Origin: Siphonodentalium dalli
Taxonomy: Eukaryota > Mollusca > Scaphopoda > Gadilida > Siphonodentaliidae
Direction: 5' to 3'
DNA length: 64,000 bases
Assembly: GCA_032622095.1 (NCBI GenBank)
Contig: CP136063.1
Coordinates: 90,001,980-90,065,979 of the forward strand
Positions within the stretch are counted from its first letter, which is position 1. Every line of letters begins with the position of its first letter. A program made the position numbers and the translations under genes. Shown here in pieces: positions 1 to 12,289 of this stretch. The notes under the pieces were generated by a model. It worked only from the letters and a program-made list of their open reading frames with translations. It was not told the origin of the DNA and ran no database searches.

Positions 1-399
1 TTGCTCAAGATGGCTTCCAAAATGGCAACCAAATTTGTAAAATGTTAATGTTTTACATATATCCCGAACATTCTCTGCATTATCCGAAAAGGTAGCAAAT
101 TGTGACTCACTTGGTTATTATACGTGTTAGTTAATTAACTGACAACTACATGTTCTATTCTGGTTGTCCCAGTTCCGTATGGGGCATGACAAATTCATTT
201 TAAAGTATGTAATTTTGCCGAGAACCTCTTTTGTAATTTTGGCCACATTTATTGAAAGGAAATGGGCAGAACTTTGAGACAGAACTGAGATGGACCATAA
301 TCTTTGGCTATATTCTGGTCCATTATGATAAAAACAAATATGTCAACAGGATACAGTGTGGATGCAAAGATCGTAGCCAGGGAGTTACTCTATGATCAT

Positions 400-1985
400 A
401 ACTTTATGTGAGGTGAATAGGTATACAGTGAGTTATTGTATGTCATGACTGATGTGAGTAGGTATACAATGAGTGACTATATGGTTATGAGTGGGTTGTC
501 CATGGTAAGATGCATATCTAGGTATACAGGGAGAGGTCATGGTCAGGTGAATCGATATGCATCGAGTGGCTGTATGGTGTATGCCTGTGTATATTCAGTA
601 CGGGTGCACCCGGTGTGCCTGTATGGTCATTGGTGTGGTGTACATGTGTTGTCTGTATGATCATGGATAGGGTTTGTGGATAAATTGGGAGTTATTTTAT
701 GGTTACGAGTAATGTGTATATGTATACATGGAATGATTGTACGGTCATGACTGGATATGAATACCTGGAGTAAGCTGGGTGGACATTATCGAGCGTGTGG
801 GTATAGAGGGAGTGTCCTTGGGGTAACGGGTGGGATGTATATTTATATATCTCGTGGATGTATTATCATTGGTGGGTGTATAGGGCTTAGCTGTATTATC
901 ATGGATGGCGTGTATGACTATACAGTGAATTGCTGAATTGTCATGTGTAAGGTGTATATGCAGGTATGGATTGTTTGAGTGGTCGTGTGTGCGGGATTGT
1001 TGTATATCTGGAAGGGCTGAATGTCCATTAGTGGGGTTTACATGTATACATGGAGTGAATCTATGGTCTAGGGTGGGCTGCATATGTATATCGAGTGGTT
1101 ATATGACTATGTGTGTAGAATAGGTATACATGTAGTGACTGTATGGTTAATGGCGAGATGAATACATGTAGGTTTACAAGTAGTGACTGTACGATCATAA
1201 ATGTAATGGACATCTATACAGGGGCTGACTAAATGGTCATGTGTCAGGCGTATGAGTGTACCTGTTTGGTGACTCGTGGCGGTATGGTCATGTGTAGGTT
1301 ATACCAGTATACACACGTGTTGCTTTATTGTCATGGGCGAGGGATATGTGTATATAGCGAGTGGCTATATGGCCATGGATGAGGTGCATATGTATACATG
1401 GAGTGACTATTCTGACATGGCTGTGGTGTATTCGTATAGCTTGAGTGGCTATTCGGCTGTAGTGTGACAAATAGGGATACAGGGAGTGACATGGCCAATG
1501 TTGAGGTGAATATGTATACAAGGATTGACCATGATCATGTATGAATGTTTTGAATAGGTACACACGGGTTGACTTTATGGCCATATGTCATGTGAAGGAG
1601 TATACCAGGTGACATGGGTGAGGGTATGTGTATGAAGCGGATGGCTATATGGCCATTGATGAGGTGCATATGTATACCGGAGTGACTTTGTGGTCTTTGT
1701 TGTGGTGTTGATGTATATATTGATTGTCTATTTGACCATGCGTTTGGAGAATAGGTATACAGGGGACGACCTTATGGCCAATGGTGAGATGAATGGGTAT
1801 ACAAGGAGTGACTATATGGTTATGGGTCATGTTTAGGAGTATACCCGGTGTTCCTGCATTGTGATGCGTGGCTGTATGGTCATCCGTGGTCATGGGTCAG
1901 GTGTACATGTATACAGTGGGTCACTATATTGTTATGTCTGTGGCGTTTATGTATATACATGTATGTAATGACTGTGTGATAATGG
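400..1985 (+). repeat. Left arm tandem array of the foldback element
   Basis: Degenerate tandem units of about 50-60 bp carry GTATACA, GAGTGACT and TATGGTCATG in a fixed order. Unit length and sequence drift along the array. The same units occur inverted on the other side of the turn at about 2000-2085. Confidence 0.7.
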
Positions 1986-2079
1986 GTGGCTATCGCTTTC
2001 CACGATGTGACTCTCGGACATGACCTCTCTATTGATTAACATATCCTTGAGTTATTGTGGAAAGTGATAGCCACCCAAG

Positions 2080-2700
2080 ATACACATGTACAACCCACTC
2101 CATGTGTACATAAACACCACACAAATGACAACATAATCACCCACTTTATACACGTACACCTGAGCATACAGCCATACTTGATTATACCCGTACATACCAC
2201 AAATGAAGACACAGCCACGAGTCGCCATGCATGAACACCAGGTATACACCTACACCCGACACATGACCATATAGTCACTCTATATATACATATTCACTAC
2301 ATTAACGATCGTACAGTTACTCATTGTATAAATATTCACCTCACCATGGACCATACAACCACTACATTTATACCTATTCGCCATACCCATGACCATAGAG
2401 TCAATCCAGGTATACATATGCACATCACCAATGGTGAGCCCTTCCAGATATACCAATACCCGCACATGCGACCACTCATAAGTTCCATTCTTGCCATACT
2501 CATACACGCCATCCATGATCATACATATACTCCCCATACACCATAAATGATAACACATCCACAACATATATAAATATACGTCCCACCGTTACCAACAAGG
2601 CACTCCTTATGTACCCACACATCATGCATGACCATACAATAACTCCCTGTATACCTATTATCCTCATCTATGATCATAGAGTAACTCCCTGGCTGCCATC
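2080..2700 (-). repeat. Right arm tandem array of the foldback element
   Basis: The same unit as the left arm in reverse complement (CATGACCATA, GTCACTC, TGTATAC). This arm is much shorter than the left one (about 0.6 kb against 1.6 kb), so the array has expanded or contracted on one side after the palindrome formed. Confidence 0.65.
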
Positions 2701-3067
2701 TTGGCTTCCACCCTGTATCCAGTTGATAAATTTTTATCACAATGGGCCAGAATACCCACATATCATGGTTCATCTCAGTTCCGTCTCAAAGTGCTGCCCA
2801 TTTCCTTTCAATAATATGGCCAGAATCACAAAAGAGGTTCTTCGCAAAATTCCATACTACAACTTTAAAATGAATTTGTCATGCCCCATACGGAACTGAG
2901 ACAAACACAATAGAACGTAGTTGTCAGTTAATTAACTAACACGTACAAAATAATCAAGTGAGTCACAATTGGCTGCCTTTTTTCGGATAACGCAGAGAAT
3001 AATGTTCGTGATATGCTAACTTTTAACTTTTTACAAATTTGGTTGCCATTTTGGAAGCCATCTTGAG

Positions 3068-4594
3068 CAATTTAGTCTATAAACACCGTAGTGTGACACA
3101 TTTAAGATAGACCAAAACAATAAACACCTTTGATACCAAAGATAGTTGTACTTTACTTGAACAAATGGTCGAACCCTGAAAAGTGAATTTTTGCCGATAT
3201 TTATGTCAAGTTTGTGAGAGAAAAATCCAATATTTCTGGTGCTGTCAGTGGTGACAATAGTAAAAATGATCCATGGTGCATCAGTCATGTTAGTATGCAG
3301 TGTATATAATACAGATTAGCCAATTGTATACATCAACCACCACTTGTAAGCGATTGCAGAACACCCTGGGGCAATATTTACCATTTTCCATATTTTGGCG
3401 GCCATTTTCGCAGCCATTTTGAGCCAAGGTAAGATTTTTGGTTCCAGAGAGTTGGAATATTCGTAGCTAATGATTTGCATCACTTACATTACAATGTTCT
3501 TTTCATTTCTTGTTGAAATATGACTAGAATCCCAATTGTGATTTTTTTGTTAAATTTTGTACCGCGTTCTGTAAAAAATTTGAGGGATCGGAAGGGGTTA
3601 GGACCCATTAATAGCATATTTAATTGCTCCAATGATCAATTAATATACAAAACACAAAATAAAGTCATACTACTCAACCAGTTCCAAACAGCATGAATTG
3701 ATCTAGAAGATATATGTGAAAAAATGCCATTTTGGCGGCCATCTTGGATGGTGAGTTTTGGCCCAAAAAAGTGTCATTATGTCTTAGCTTCACGAAAATA
3801 TATACATTTGTGTACATTTTACCAGATTTTCCCGCTATAATTTGCATAAAACTGACTAAGTGTCTGGTCTGAAAAACGGCGCCCATGATGGACGCCATCT
3901 TGTCTGGAGTCTAAAAGGCCACTTGTTTTCTTGTTAACATTGCTTAAAAGTTGAAGGACATAATAAGGAACAAAATGAGTGGGAGGGGGGGGGGGTGCAA
4001 TGGTACCCCTATTAGCTCCCGGACTAAAGTTCAGAATATCGGAATCGTCCGTTATAAGAGGAGAATCGAACGCATTTTGAGAGGTGCATGCCACCCAGCA
4101 CCGATCATGAACAGTCCCAAATGTATACGGTATGTTTGTTATGTTCTATGTATTTAATGTGTTTATATTATTATTTTATGCAATGTGATTGAACTGTTTA
4201 CTGTTTATATATATATTCATTACTTGTGTTATTTCTGATGAATAACAGTTATATATTAAAAAAATAGAAGCTATGGGGTAACTTAGATTAATAACGTATA
4301 TTAACTACTGGTTATAATTTTTGAAGGATGTATGTATTCGCGGATGTATCTTCGCGGATTTCTCATTGTTGCAGGTTGTAACTTTCACGACCGCGTTAAT
4401 TGCTCTCGATATTTAGGTGTGAACAATGGCGGGGCCACTTTTGAAGATTTTATTGCGGGAACATGCATGCACAATGCATAATATAACAGCTAACATTGCT
4501 GATGAAGTATGTCTCAGTTGGAATGTGGACTAAATGTCGTTTTGCGAAGTACCGGGTGTGTATTTAATCCTATTAGTAGATTTTTGATTCGCAT
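3068..4594. other. No gene seen; degenerate repeat-derived DNA
   Basis: AT-rich sequence with several scattered copies of the motif GCCATTTTG/GCCATCTTG (near 3400, 3730 and 3890). This motif is also found in the foldback tips and in the CCAAGATGGC repeats at 15.6-16.5 kb. No convincing coding exon, RNA gene or intact element was recognised. Confidence 0.5.
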
Positions 4595-5080
4595 TTAGAG
4601 GCTTTCTGGGGTGGTGAATGAGAACCTGCAGTGATAAACCATACGTATATAGTTGTTGTAATAATTTGAAGGATTAGTTGTTTTAACGGAATTCATGAAA
4701 CCAATATATTTTATATTATAATGTATGTATATGGCCAATAATATGTTATTGAGGGCGTAATTATCATTTCTGATTATGGTTTTCTTGCCTATGATCATGT
4801 GTCTGGTGGGTGCCGCAATAACATACATGATATCTTTATCAGGGTGAAATCTCTCAAAATGGTATTTAATATTTCTGTGATTTTTTATTTGTAAACAGCA
4901 GTCTATTGGAGCTATTGATATATCTACCCCTGAAAAAATACCATTTTTATGTCTACATTTATAAAGATATTCCATGATGCTCATAAATGATCCTAATCTG
5001 TAAGCACTTATTGATGTAGATGGTGATTTATTCCACACTTGTGGAAGACAAATACATGTATCCAATAGTACTGCTCTCAT
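4595..5080 (-). CDS. Orphan ORF, 161 codons, unrecognised
   Basis: An uninterrupted ATG-to-stop frame of 161 codons on the minus strand, the longest one outside the genes and transposons described here. The product is basic and rich in Ile, Tyr and Asn. It has a His/Phe/Arg stretch in the middle (residues about 75-85) and no signal peptide or obvious membrane segment. I do not recognise a family. In DNA this AT-rich a frame of this length can arise by chance, and there are no clear splice sites or neighbours to support it. It may be an exon, a decayed transposon ORF or a chance frame. Confidence 0.2.
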   Translation of the reverse strand: MRAVLLDTCICLPQVWNKSPSTSISAYRLGSFMSIMEYLYKCRHKNGIFSGVDISIAPIDCCLQIKNHRNIKYHFERFHPDKDIMYVIAAPTRHMIIGKKTIIRNDNYALNNILLAIYIHYNIKYIGFMNSVKTTNPSNYYNNYIRMVYHCRFSFTTPESL

Positions 5081-5209
5081 TATTTAATGATTGGGCAGTC
5101 CATATTTATCAGATACGAAATCAGGCTAAAGTAGTGCGTCAAAATATAAGCCTCAGTTTTCTGTATATTCCTACTAGTGTAAGATTGTTTTTCTTTTTAA
5201 ATAATGACA

Positions 5210-5580
5210 GATGTTAAAGATACGGGCGGCGTTGGCGGTGGGTATGCTGTTAAAATATTCAGCTCCGTCAAAAACCGCCATAAACAGAAAGAATAGTAAA
5301 ATATAGACAGACTTTGTTCTTATACCAATCAGAAATATGGCATAAACAGTATGTTATTGTCAAATTTTTCCCTTTGGTATGTAAACAAAAGCAAAAAAGT
5401 TACATAACCTGGCTTTTGTTTAGATCCGGATATGGTAAACATAAAGAGCGTTATTTATTACTGTTTCCCGGATATGGAAATAATAAAGAGCGTTTATATC
5501 ATTTATGTGTGATTAACCAATAGAAATGCGCTGTGTTATGTAAATAGAAGCAAAATTTCTGTAACACGAACAGGTTCATG
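5210..5580. repeat. Dispersed repeat, inverted relative to about 58860-59050
   Basis: The stretch with GTTAAAGATAC, CCGCCATAAACAGAAAGAAT and TTTGTTCTTATACCA matches the reverse complement of 58860-59050 (TGGTATAAGAACAAA, ATTCTTTCTGTTTATGGTGG, GTATCTTTAAC). The two copies are diverged. Within this copy the segment GGATATGG(T/A)AA.ATAAAGAGCG occurs twice (about 5428 and 5471), a small internal duplication. No coding capacity was seen. Confidence 0.5.
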
Positions 5581-5639
5581 TTTACGTACACCGTGTATTT
5601 ACGCGTTGATTATGTTTGGCATATGAACAAAATTATATA

Positions 5640-6064
5640 TATTTTAATATTCCTTCTGTTGATGGTGATTTGAACAAATATGAATATTTCTTCACAGCTT
5701 CATCAGACAATTGATGTTCAGTAAAGGTTATACTAATAACTAGTGTGATAATAATTTGAATGAAATCCATGCCTCTAGCATTTTCGGTCGAGCTGTGTAA
5801 GAATCTCGACCTGTGATTTGATGATTGACGGTGGGGCCGGGGCGGGTGGGCGTCTGTCTATCCGTCCATCCACCTGTCGGTCCATCTGTGTTGTGACGTA
5901 AGCGTGATAAACGTAATCCTATTTGACCCAATATGATTCATGGCTTCTACTCATGAATCTCTTGGATTCGAAAAACAGTCCTACCTGATTGTTTTTCAGG
6001 AGTTATATGCCCCCTGGACTGTCTGCCGGGATGTCTATTTCGTGTCGTATAAAGTGCGATGACT
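5640..6064. other. No gene seen
   Basis: Mostly unique AT-rich sequence. Around 5830-5890 a GC-rich block carries GTCTGTCTATCCGTCCATCC, a tail also seen in the dispersed repeats near 30000 and 36000. Confidence 0.4.
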
Positions 6065-6483
6065 TTAAAGGCCCAGTTAATTTTTGAACCCCCAGATCAC
6101 ATTATATCTAACATATTCCATATTATATACCATATGAAAGGTGAAGTTCCTAACAGTGTATTCTCAACTGATCCGGTCGAATAAACTTGAGGTACCGACG
6201 TGTGCTTAATTTTTAACCGGACTGTACTATAAAGTCTACAATTCTCAATGGAGGGGAATAACTCTATCTTTTAGTTAGAATTCTGATGCATTCTGGGTTG
6301 ACACGGGGGAAGTCTTGGAACGAATATGATAATTTCTACCACTTGGTGGACACTCCTAGGCCACAGCTGTTCCGTATTCTGGTGGAATATATATATTTTT
6401 GGTTCCTCTTCCAAATGGTATATAATATGGACTATGTTGTGTATAATGTTATCTGGGCATTCGAAAATTAAGTGGGCCTTTAA
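6065..6483. mobile_element. TTAA-flanked MITE, family A (copy 1)
   Basis: The ends form an imperfect inverted repeat: AAAGGCCCAGTTAATTTTTG on the left and CGAAAATTAAGTGGGCCTTT on the right, each bounded by TTAA. Other copies lie at 53379-53857, 57467-57975 and 60007-60498. It is non-coding. TTAA target duplications are typical of piggyBac and Kolobok DNA transposons; which of these mobilised it cannot be told from this sequence. Confidence 0.7.
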
Positions 6484-6734
6484 CAAATGTAATAAAATTT
6501 TGACTAAATTTAAATCATGGCATTTACTTATGGATCTCTTGAATGAGTTCGAAAACCAGTCCTGCCCAGTTTGTTCATGAGTTATGTCTCCTGAATTGTT
6601 TACTGAGTGTCTTATTTTCCGATTTTGATAAAATTCACTTTATGGGATCTATATTCAAACACACCTTTCGTTATGCCACAACTCGACCACAGCATATCTA
6701 CGATGAATACCTCTTGTTAACATTATTTTGACTA

Positions 6735-7505
6735 CACTAGGCCACTCCAAGTCACCGGGCGGCATAATGCCGGACTATATGTTCGTGGTATTCAAAACAT
6801 GTATGGAGTAATACCAGCCACCTATGTTCTCAGACACACGCAGCCGTCTCTGATATTTTAGACTACATAAGGCCACTCCAAGTCTCCGGGCGCCAATAGG
6901 ACGGACAATATGTTCGTGATATTAAAACATATATAGAGTAATGCCTGTCACGTATGATTTCTGATACACGCAGCTCGAAATCTTATGTTCTAGGTCATCA
7001 CGGATCCCGAAAAGGCCGTGCATGGCCACTTTAGACATCTAAGGCCACTCCAAGTCCCCGGGCTTTAATAGGACGGACAATGTGTTCGTGATATTAATAA
7101 TATATATAGAGTAATACCTGCTACATATATGATTTCGGATACACGCAGCTCGAACTCTTATGTTCTAGCTAGGTCATCACGGATCCCGAAAAGTCCGTTT
7201 CTGGCTATTTTAGACTACATAAGGCCACTCCAAGTCCACAGACGCCAATAGAACGGACTGTATGTTCGTGATATTAATAACATATATAGAGTTATACCTG
7301 CTACGTATGATTTATTATATACGCAGCTCGAACTATCATGTTCTATGTTATCACGGATCACGAAAATGCCGTTTCTGGCTAGTTTAGACCACACAAGGCC
7401 ACTCCAAGTCCCCGGGCATAGATAGAGTAGTACCTTCTATACGTATGATTTCAGATACACGCAGATCGAACTCATATGTTCTAGGTCATCACGGATCCTG
7501 AAATA
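6735..7505 (+). repeat. Tandem array, period about 130-180 bp
   Basis: GGCCACTCCAAGTC recurs near 6740, 6871, 7043, 7223 and 7397. Each unit also carries GTTCGTGATATTAA, ATATAGAGTAATACCTGC, TACACGCAGCTCGAA and GGTCATCACGGATC. The first unit is shortened and the others are 172-180 bp. Non-coding satellite-like array. Confidence 0.8.
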
Positions 7506-7668
7506 TTAATATTAACCAAAACTATTCCTTTCAAGATGCAATGCAATATCGCCGTACATACAACTTTTAGATGTATATCCACTGAAAACAGCGTCCATCC
7601 GACTGACAGCTATTCACCGTCCCGCAACTATTTACCGCCCAGGAACCGTTTACCACCCGACCACCTAG

Positions 7669-7985
7669 ATAAACCATGCATGGGGATTGGTGTATATCAG
7701 GATCCTAGTGATCGAGATATAAACCATGCATGGGGATTGGTGTATATCAGGAGCCTAGTGATCGAGATATAAAACATGCATGGGGATTGGTGTATATCAG
7801 GAGCCTAGTGATCGAGATATAAGCCATGCATGGGGATTGGTGTATTTCAGGAGCCTATAGTGATCGAGAGATGAACCATGCATGGGGATTGGTGTATATC
7901 AGGAGACTAGTGATCGAGATATAAACCTTACATGGGGATTGGTGTATATCAGGAGCCTATTCGTGGTGCTGAGTGATCGAAACAT
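7669..7985 (+). repeat. Minisatellite, about 50-51 bp unit, six copies
   Basis: Units share CCATGCATGGGGATTGGTG followed by TATATCAGGAGCCTAGTG and ATCGAGATATAAA. Six copies are clear, with small indels in the fifth and sixth. An apparent ORF across the array is a by-product of the repeat. Confidence 0.85.
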
Positions 7986-9276
7986 AAATTCATGGCATAT
8001 TAAACTCCCCTTCCCCACACATAATTGAGATTTATAGTTGTTGGCAGTCTACTTTAAAAAAATAAGTTACATCGTATGTCAAGGATTGTGCAGTGCACCA
8101 GCCGGGGTGTATGGGAACATGCTCATGATACTATCCAGGACTGCTAGTCCGAGTTCGGTTTCATTGCTAGGCGACCGGTTACATGGAATTTGTGCTCAAT
8201 TTCATTATTTTGGGCGTAAATTTATTTAAGACATAGTTTAGAGAATTAAGGTCTGGAGTTGTCATCCTCAATATCAAACTCCATGCAGCGACCTCTCCGT
8301 TGTCACTGTGATAGATCACTGCCGGAATGATGGTACTTTGCAGACCGATACATCTATTTTTACGTATCAGAACTATATTTAGTCATCTATTATCTTATTT
8401 TGACCACCAAAAGGTTGCAATAATGGTAATTCTTTCGGTATTGACAAGAACAATATAAACTGAGCCAGTAATAGACAATTTAACGCTAAAACGTAAGAAC
8501 TAAGACCATGTCAGAAATCCTTACCAAATGTCCTTGTGGCAGTGGTATCTCAGCGGAGCGATGGGATATTTCGAGAATATCAGCAATAATGCACAGAGTG
8601 CCTACTTTTGGTGGTTTCTACCATAATTCTGCCTGCGGATAGTCGTTTTCAAGGGCAAATTAGATATGGCAAGGACTGTGAGCAGAATAAAACAGAGTCA
8701 TCCATATATTTTATGGATGATGCAAGTATAAATGGATTTTATCTTGTTTAGCCTAGTTTATTAATACGCCGAATCAACGATCTGTTCTGGTGAAATCAAG
8801 ATTATATTATCAAATACTTCAATCAAATATAAATTATTTATTATTTTGAAAGTGACACATAGAGCAGATCGCCGATATCTGATTACTCATCAGTTTAAAG
8901 CATTTTCGTCATCGTTGCCATAAGTTCCTAAAATATAGATGCCTGGTTGTTCTCAGATAAGAGTCTGTTTTGGATTTTGTTTCGATTGTTGTCATGACGC
9001 CATTGTCCGAAATCCATTAATATGCACCAAAAGTGAAACGCTATGCAATCAAGCGTCTGAAATTCAACATGAAGCATCAACAATTCATGGGAATGTCTAG
9101 ATGTGTTCCAGAGTGTTTATGATGTGCAGACGCATCCGATTAGTATGCACAATGTGGATGACCGAAGATGAAATTTGCTACAATCATTTGTGTTCAGGAT
9201 TTTGCCATTTGAATGTTCAATATTGTGTCACAAATCATTGCAAACAAGTAATACAGCCACCATTAATATGTTGTAG
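7986..9276. other. No gene seen
   Basis: About 1.3 kb of apparently unique AT-rich DNA. I found no exon with plausible splice sites, no tRNA and no clear repeat with copies elsewhere in the window. Confidence 0.4.
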
Positions 9277-9745
9277 TCCAGGAGCCCAGAAGTTTTAATT
9301 TTAAGTAAAGAGTACAAAAGGTTTATTGTGCTGGAATTGGCGGGGCGATATATGTTTGGGAAAAAAAAAATATATATATATATATAAGGTAACCACTGTC
9401 CTAGTTTGTTTCGTGGTGAATGCGAGATAATAAATAAATTATGGCAGCAAATACAAAACTGGATATTTAGAGAAACGATAACGAGGTTAAATTTAAATGC
9501 ATCTATGATTCTGCTTGGGCCTAAACGCGATATTCCAGAAGACAATCTTCTTAGCTTCTTATTAATATTAATCAAATTTAATATTTATAGATAACAAATG
9601 ATGGGAAAACTTCCAACAATGGAGAGCATACAACAGGAACTAAAAACATACTATGCTTCAGAAAAACTTGCGTTTTATACTATCTGTCGGTACAAATCAT
9701 TTCACGACCGCTGGTTATCCTGGATCAACCTTGTTACTTGAGTAA
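9277..9745 (+). pseudogene. 3' end of a non-LTR retrotransposon ORF2 (copy 1)
   Basis: From about 9406 the plus strand reads as the C-terminal end of an L1/CR1-type reverse-transcriptase protein: a Trp/Ile-rich stretch, then ILLGPKRDIPEDNL, a hydrophobic LLILIKF-IYR segment, and after an in-frame TAA a charged tail ending WLSWINLV. That layout is typical of the last ~100 residues of vertebrate and invertebrate L1-like ORF2 proteins. No RT or endonuclease domain remains. The copy is 5'-truncated and an AT microsatellite lies in its upstream part. A second copy lies at 14025-14393. The family name is an inference from the tail pattern only. Confidence 0.5.
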
Positions 9746-10233
9746 ACATAAATATGCAAAGCAATAAACCCATTCCACGCAGCAAAATTAAAAATTAAAA
9801 ATAAATTAAAATTAGATTAAAATAAATTGAATTACATACACAAGAATATTGTATATTAACCTAACGTATCTATTTTGAATATTTATACCTTAAAAGCAAC
9901 CAACTAACCATCACCTGTACGGTGTACCACACATTGATAATACATTAACGCACTGACTCAAACACAACTTAACTATTATTCCACATGACATTAATTTACA
10001 AAACAAACTTAAACTATACACTTTCTCTCTCTTCTCTCTCTGTCTCTCACAACTCTATCACTTTTCATAAAGGGAAATCTCTCCCTGCAAAAAAGGACAA
10101 ATTAAACATGCTATACTGACATCCCCTTTTGGCTTTAAAATATGATTGTCTGTTTATTTGATGTTATGTTTTTATTTTCTAAACTGTATAATACATGTAA
10201 AAATAAAAATAACAATAATTAAAAAAAAGAAAA
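9746..10233. other. AT-rich spacer with CT microsatellite
   Basis: Low-complexity, very AT-rich DNA with runs of A and T and a short CTCT tract at about 10022-10050. No gene seen. Confidence 0.5.
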
Positions 10234-10259
10234 AGTTTGTTTCGTGGTGTTTCCACTGA

Positions 10260-10440
10260 CTCAACTTTAAATAAAATTACTTCTAAATCTTATTATTATT
10301 AGGGAATGGATTGCTTCCTCTGTCGCCAGCATTTCCATCGTAACAGAAGAAATATTTTAAAAATAAACTTGCTTCCGAATCTTAATATTATTAGGCAAAG
10401 ATGTGTTTCCTCTGTTGCTATGGCAGAACCTACGTTGGTG
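10260..10440 (+). repeat. Degenerate ~100-bp tandem duplication
   Basis: AAATAAAATTACTTC...TTATTATTATTAGG...TTGCTTCCTCTGTCGC is followed by a diverged second copy, AAATAAACTTGCTTC...AATATTATTAGG...GTTTCCTCTGTTGC. A 73-codon open frame across it is probably fortuitous. Confidence 0.45.
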
Positions 10441-10744
10441 AAAGATCCTCCGGACTTCACGTTGTGTACTTTTTTGTTTAGTCACGACAACTCGTGGAAC
10501 CATAGATTTGTTGATTTCTTTATTTGAACATAGCTTAGTTGGCAGTACTAGATAGCCGGTGCTGGCTTTCCATGTCTTCTTTCTTTGGGATCAGTTATTT
10601 ATCAAAAGAACGGAATAATTTTGGAACTTAGACGACTAAACGATGAGAGAAAAACGCTCATTGCTTATATTGGAAAATGGTGACCTGCTTTTCCAAACTC
10701 ATATGACAATATTATTAGCCAGGTTGTCAACGGCTCGTCACTAA

Positions 10745-11575
10745 GGGTGGATACACACATGCATGTAATCTCTGTAATTATCGTGTATTTGGAGTTTTAC
10801 ATGGATCATACAGACCATGTAATATGTGTCCGTTGACAACCCAATCATTGCGGCTATGTTTGACCACAGTGAGCCAAGCTCTGAGCGTGCAGAGGACCGT
10901 TGACTGAACGAAGTCGTCAGGCCGCTTAAAATAATTGTTCGCGCGATAACCCAAATGTTGGACTTTCTGTTTAAATCATTGTCAGTCTTCTCTTGATATT
11001 TATACCGATGATGGCCCCAGGATTTCCCCAACGCAGGGGCAATATTATCAGGATTTCCTGACGCAGGGGCTATATATGACCCCCGACTAGGGGCTATATA
11101 TGATCCCGAAAGTTACCAGACGGGGTGGCTAACTCTGAGCAATTTAAGTAAAACATGTATTGTACATTCTTGACCAGATTATTCCGACCGATATATTCAA
11201 CTAAGTCCCTTAGCGATTTGAAGCTTTCGAAACCCCACACTAAGCAAGCATCATGGTCTAAAATGTTCTATATCAAGCCTGTGTGCACCAGATGTGGCGC
11301 TTCTGGTGATGTGCATTAATAAAATGCCAGACATCACACAGACTTAACTAATTTCCACACCCGTCAGCTGCATCCGTAAGAGAAGACATGTTTTTGGACT
11401 GGCCTTAAATGTCCTGGTAGCAGAGAGTTTGACTTCGCTTATGACTACTCACTTGTCTGGCCTGTTAACAATGAACCGCTCGCGCTCAGGTGATTAATGT
11501 TGTCAATTATCGGTGTGGCCATGTAAAATGCATGTATTTTACATACAGAGATTACATGCATGTGTGTATCCACCC
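10745..11575. mobile_element. Harbinger-like MITE, 831 bp
   Basis: Terminal inverted repeats of about 33 bp start GGGTGGATACACACATGCAT on the left and end ATGCATGTGTGTATCCACCC on the right. They are flanked by the direct trinucleotide TAA at 10742-10744 and 11576-11578. A TWA target duplication with TIRs starting GG is the hallmark of PIF/Harbinger transposons. There is no ORF of transposase size, so it is non-autonomous. Confidence 0.75.
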
Positions 11576-11578
11576 TAA

Positions 11579-12250
11579 AGGTAGTTTTCATATATCATGT
11601 CCAGTGCAGTGTACCAAAAACAAACTATAAACTTTATATCACTGCACCGGTTTGACTAACATATCATGTCTGTTTTTCGTGCATCGTATGATGAAATAAT
11701 TTCTGATGCAATAGTGCAGCCAGGGAAGTGACTCGATCGGGCATGGACGCACATCGTTCTGTTACATACCTCCCATACTAAGAGGATTTCGCACAAGTTG
11801 ATGCAAAATCATCCTAGCAGGAATCAATAGCAGAAAGATGTTGCAATGTTAGTTTTAGTTTCAGTTATTATTATAAATAGGATATATTATCCTTAAGTGA
11901 AAAGACAACCTTCCTGGCTGCCATTGAAAGGACAGACTCAGCACAATGACGGCCAAGGTCTAAGGCAAGACTACTATATCATTGATATACATATACATAC
12001 GCGATCAACGCAATCACCGAAACAAAACACCCCTCCATTCGTCCCGAACAAATCATCGATAAACAAACGAGGCAATATTAAAACAAATTTATTGAAATAC
12101 CTGCGTCGAGCAAGTTTGAACGTTGCGAGCCATAGCAGATTGCTGAAAATCACTTTAATATTCATACCTATACAGTGTGCTCCATAACATAACTATCGTT
12201 TGTCCATACCCTTCGTTAATATTGAGAGCATTTTCATTTAGATTGTGATT
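11579..12250. other. No gene seen
   Basis: Unique-looking AT-rich DNA. A 96-codon open frame at 11897-12187 lacks any recognisable domain and was not accepted as a gene. Confidence 0.35.
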
Positions 12251-12289
12251 AGCTCGCTTTTTCTGATTTACCAGATTTAAAATTACCAC

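Larger units (their letters stand above)
1..3067. mobile_element. Giant foldback (inverted-repeat) element
   Basis: The first ~370 bases reappear in reverse complement at about 2690-3067. The outer tip TTGCTCAAGATGGCTTCCA at position 1 pairs with TGGAAGCCATCTTGAGCAA ending near 3068. Between these unique ends both arms are degenerate tandem repeats of roughly 50-60 bp built on GTATACA...GAGTGACT...TATGGTCATG. The left arm (about 400-1985) runs in one orientation and the right arm (about 2080-2700) in the other. The turn lies at about 1985-2085, where GGGTGGCTATCGCTTTCCAC pairs with its near-complement. This is the architecture of foldback-type transposons with repetitive arms. No transposase ORF is present, and the open frames inside are by-products of the repeat. 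The left tip coincides with the window edge, so the true left end and any target duplication are not visible. Confidence 0.75.

Noticed and set aside
436-2900. Many short open frames rich in Tyr, Met, His and Ile
   Set aside because: They are translations of the foldback arm repeats in different frames, with no consistent product and no splice signals.
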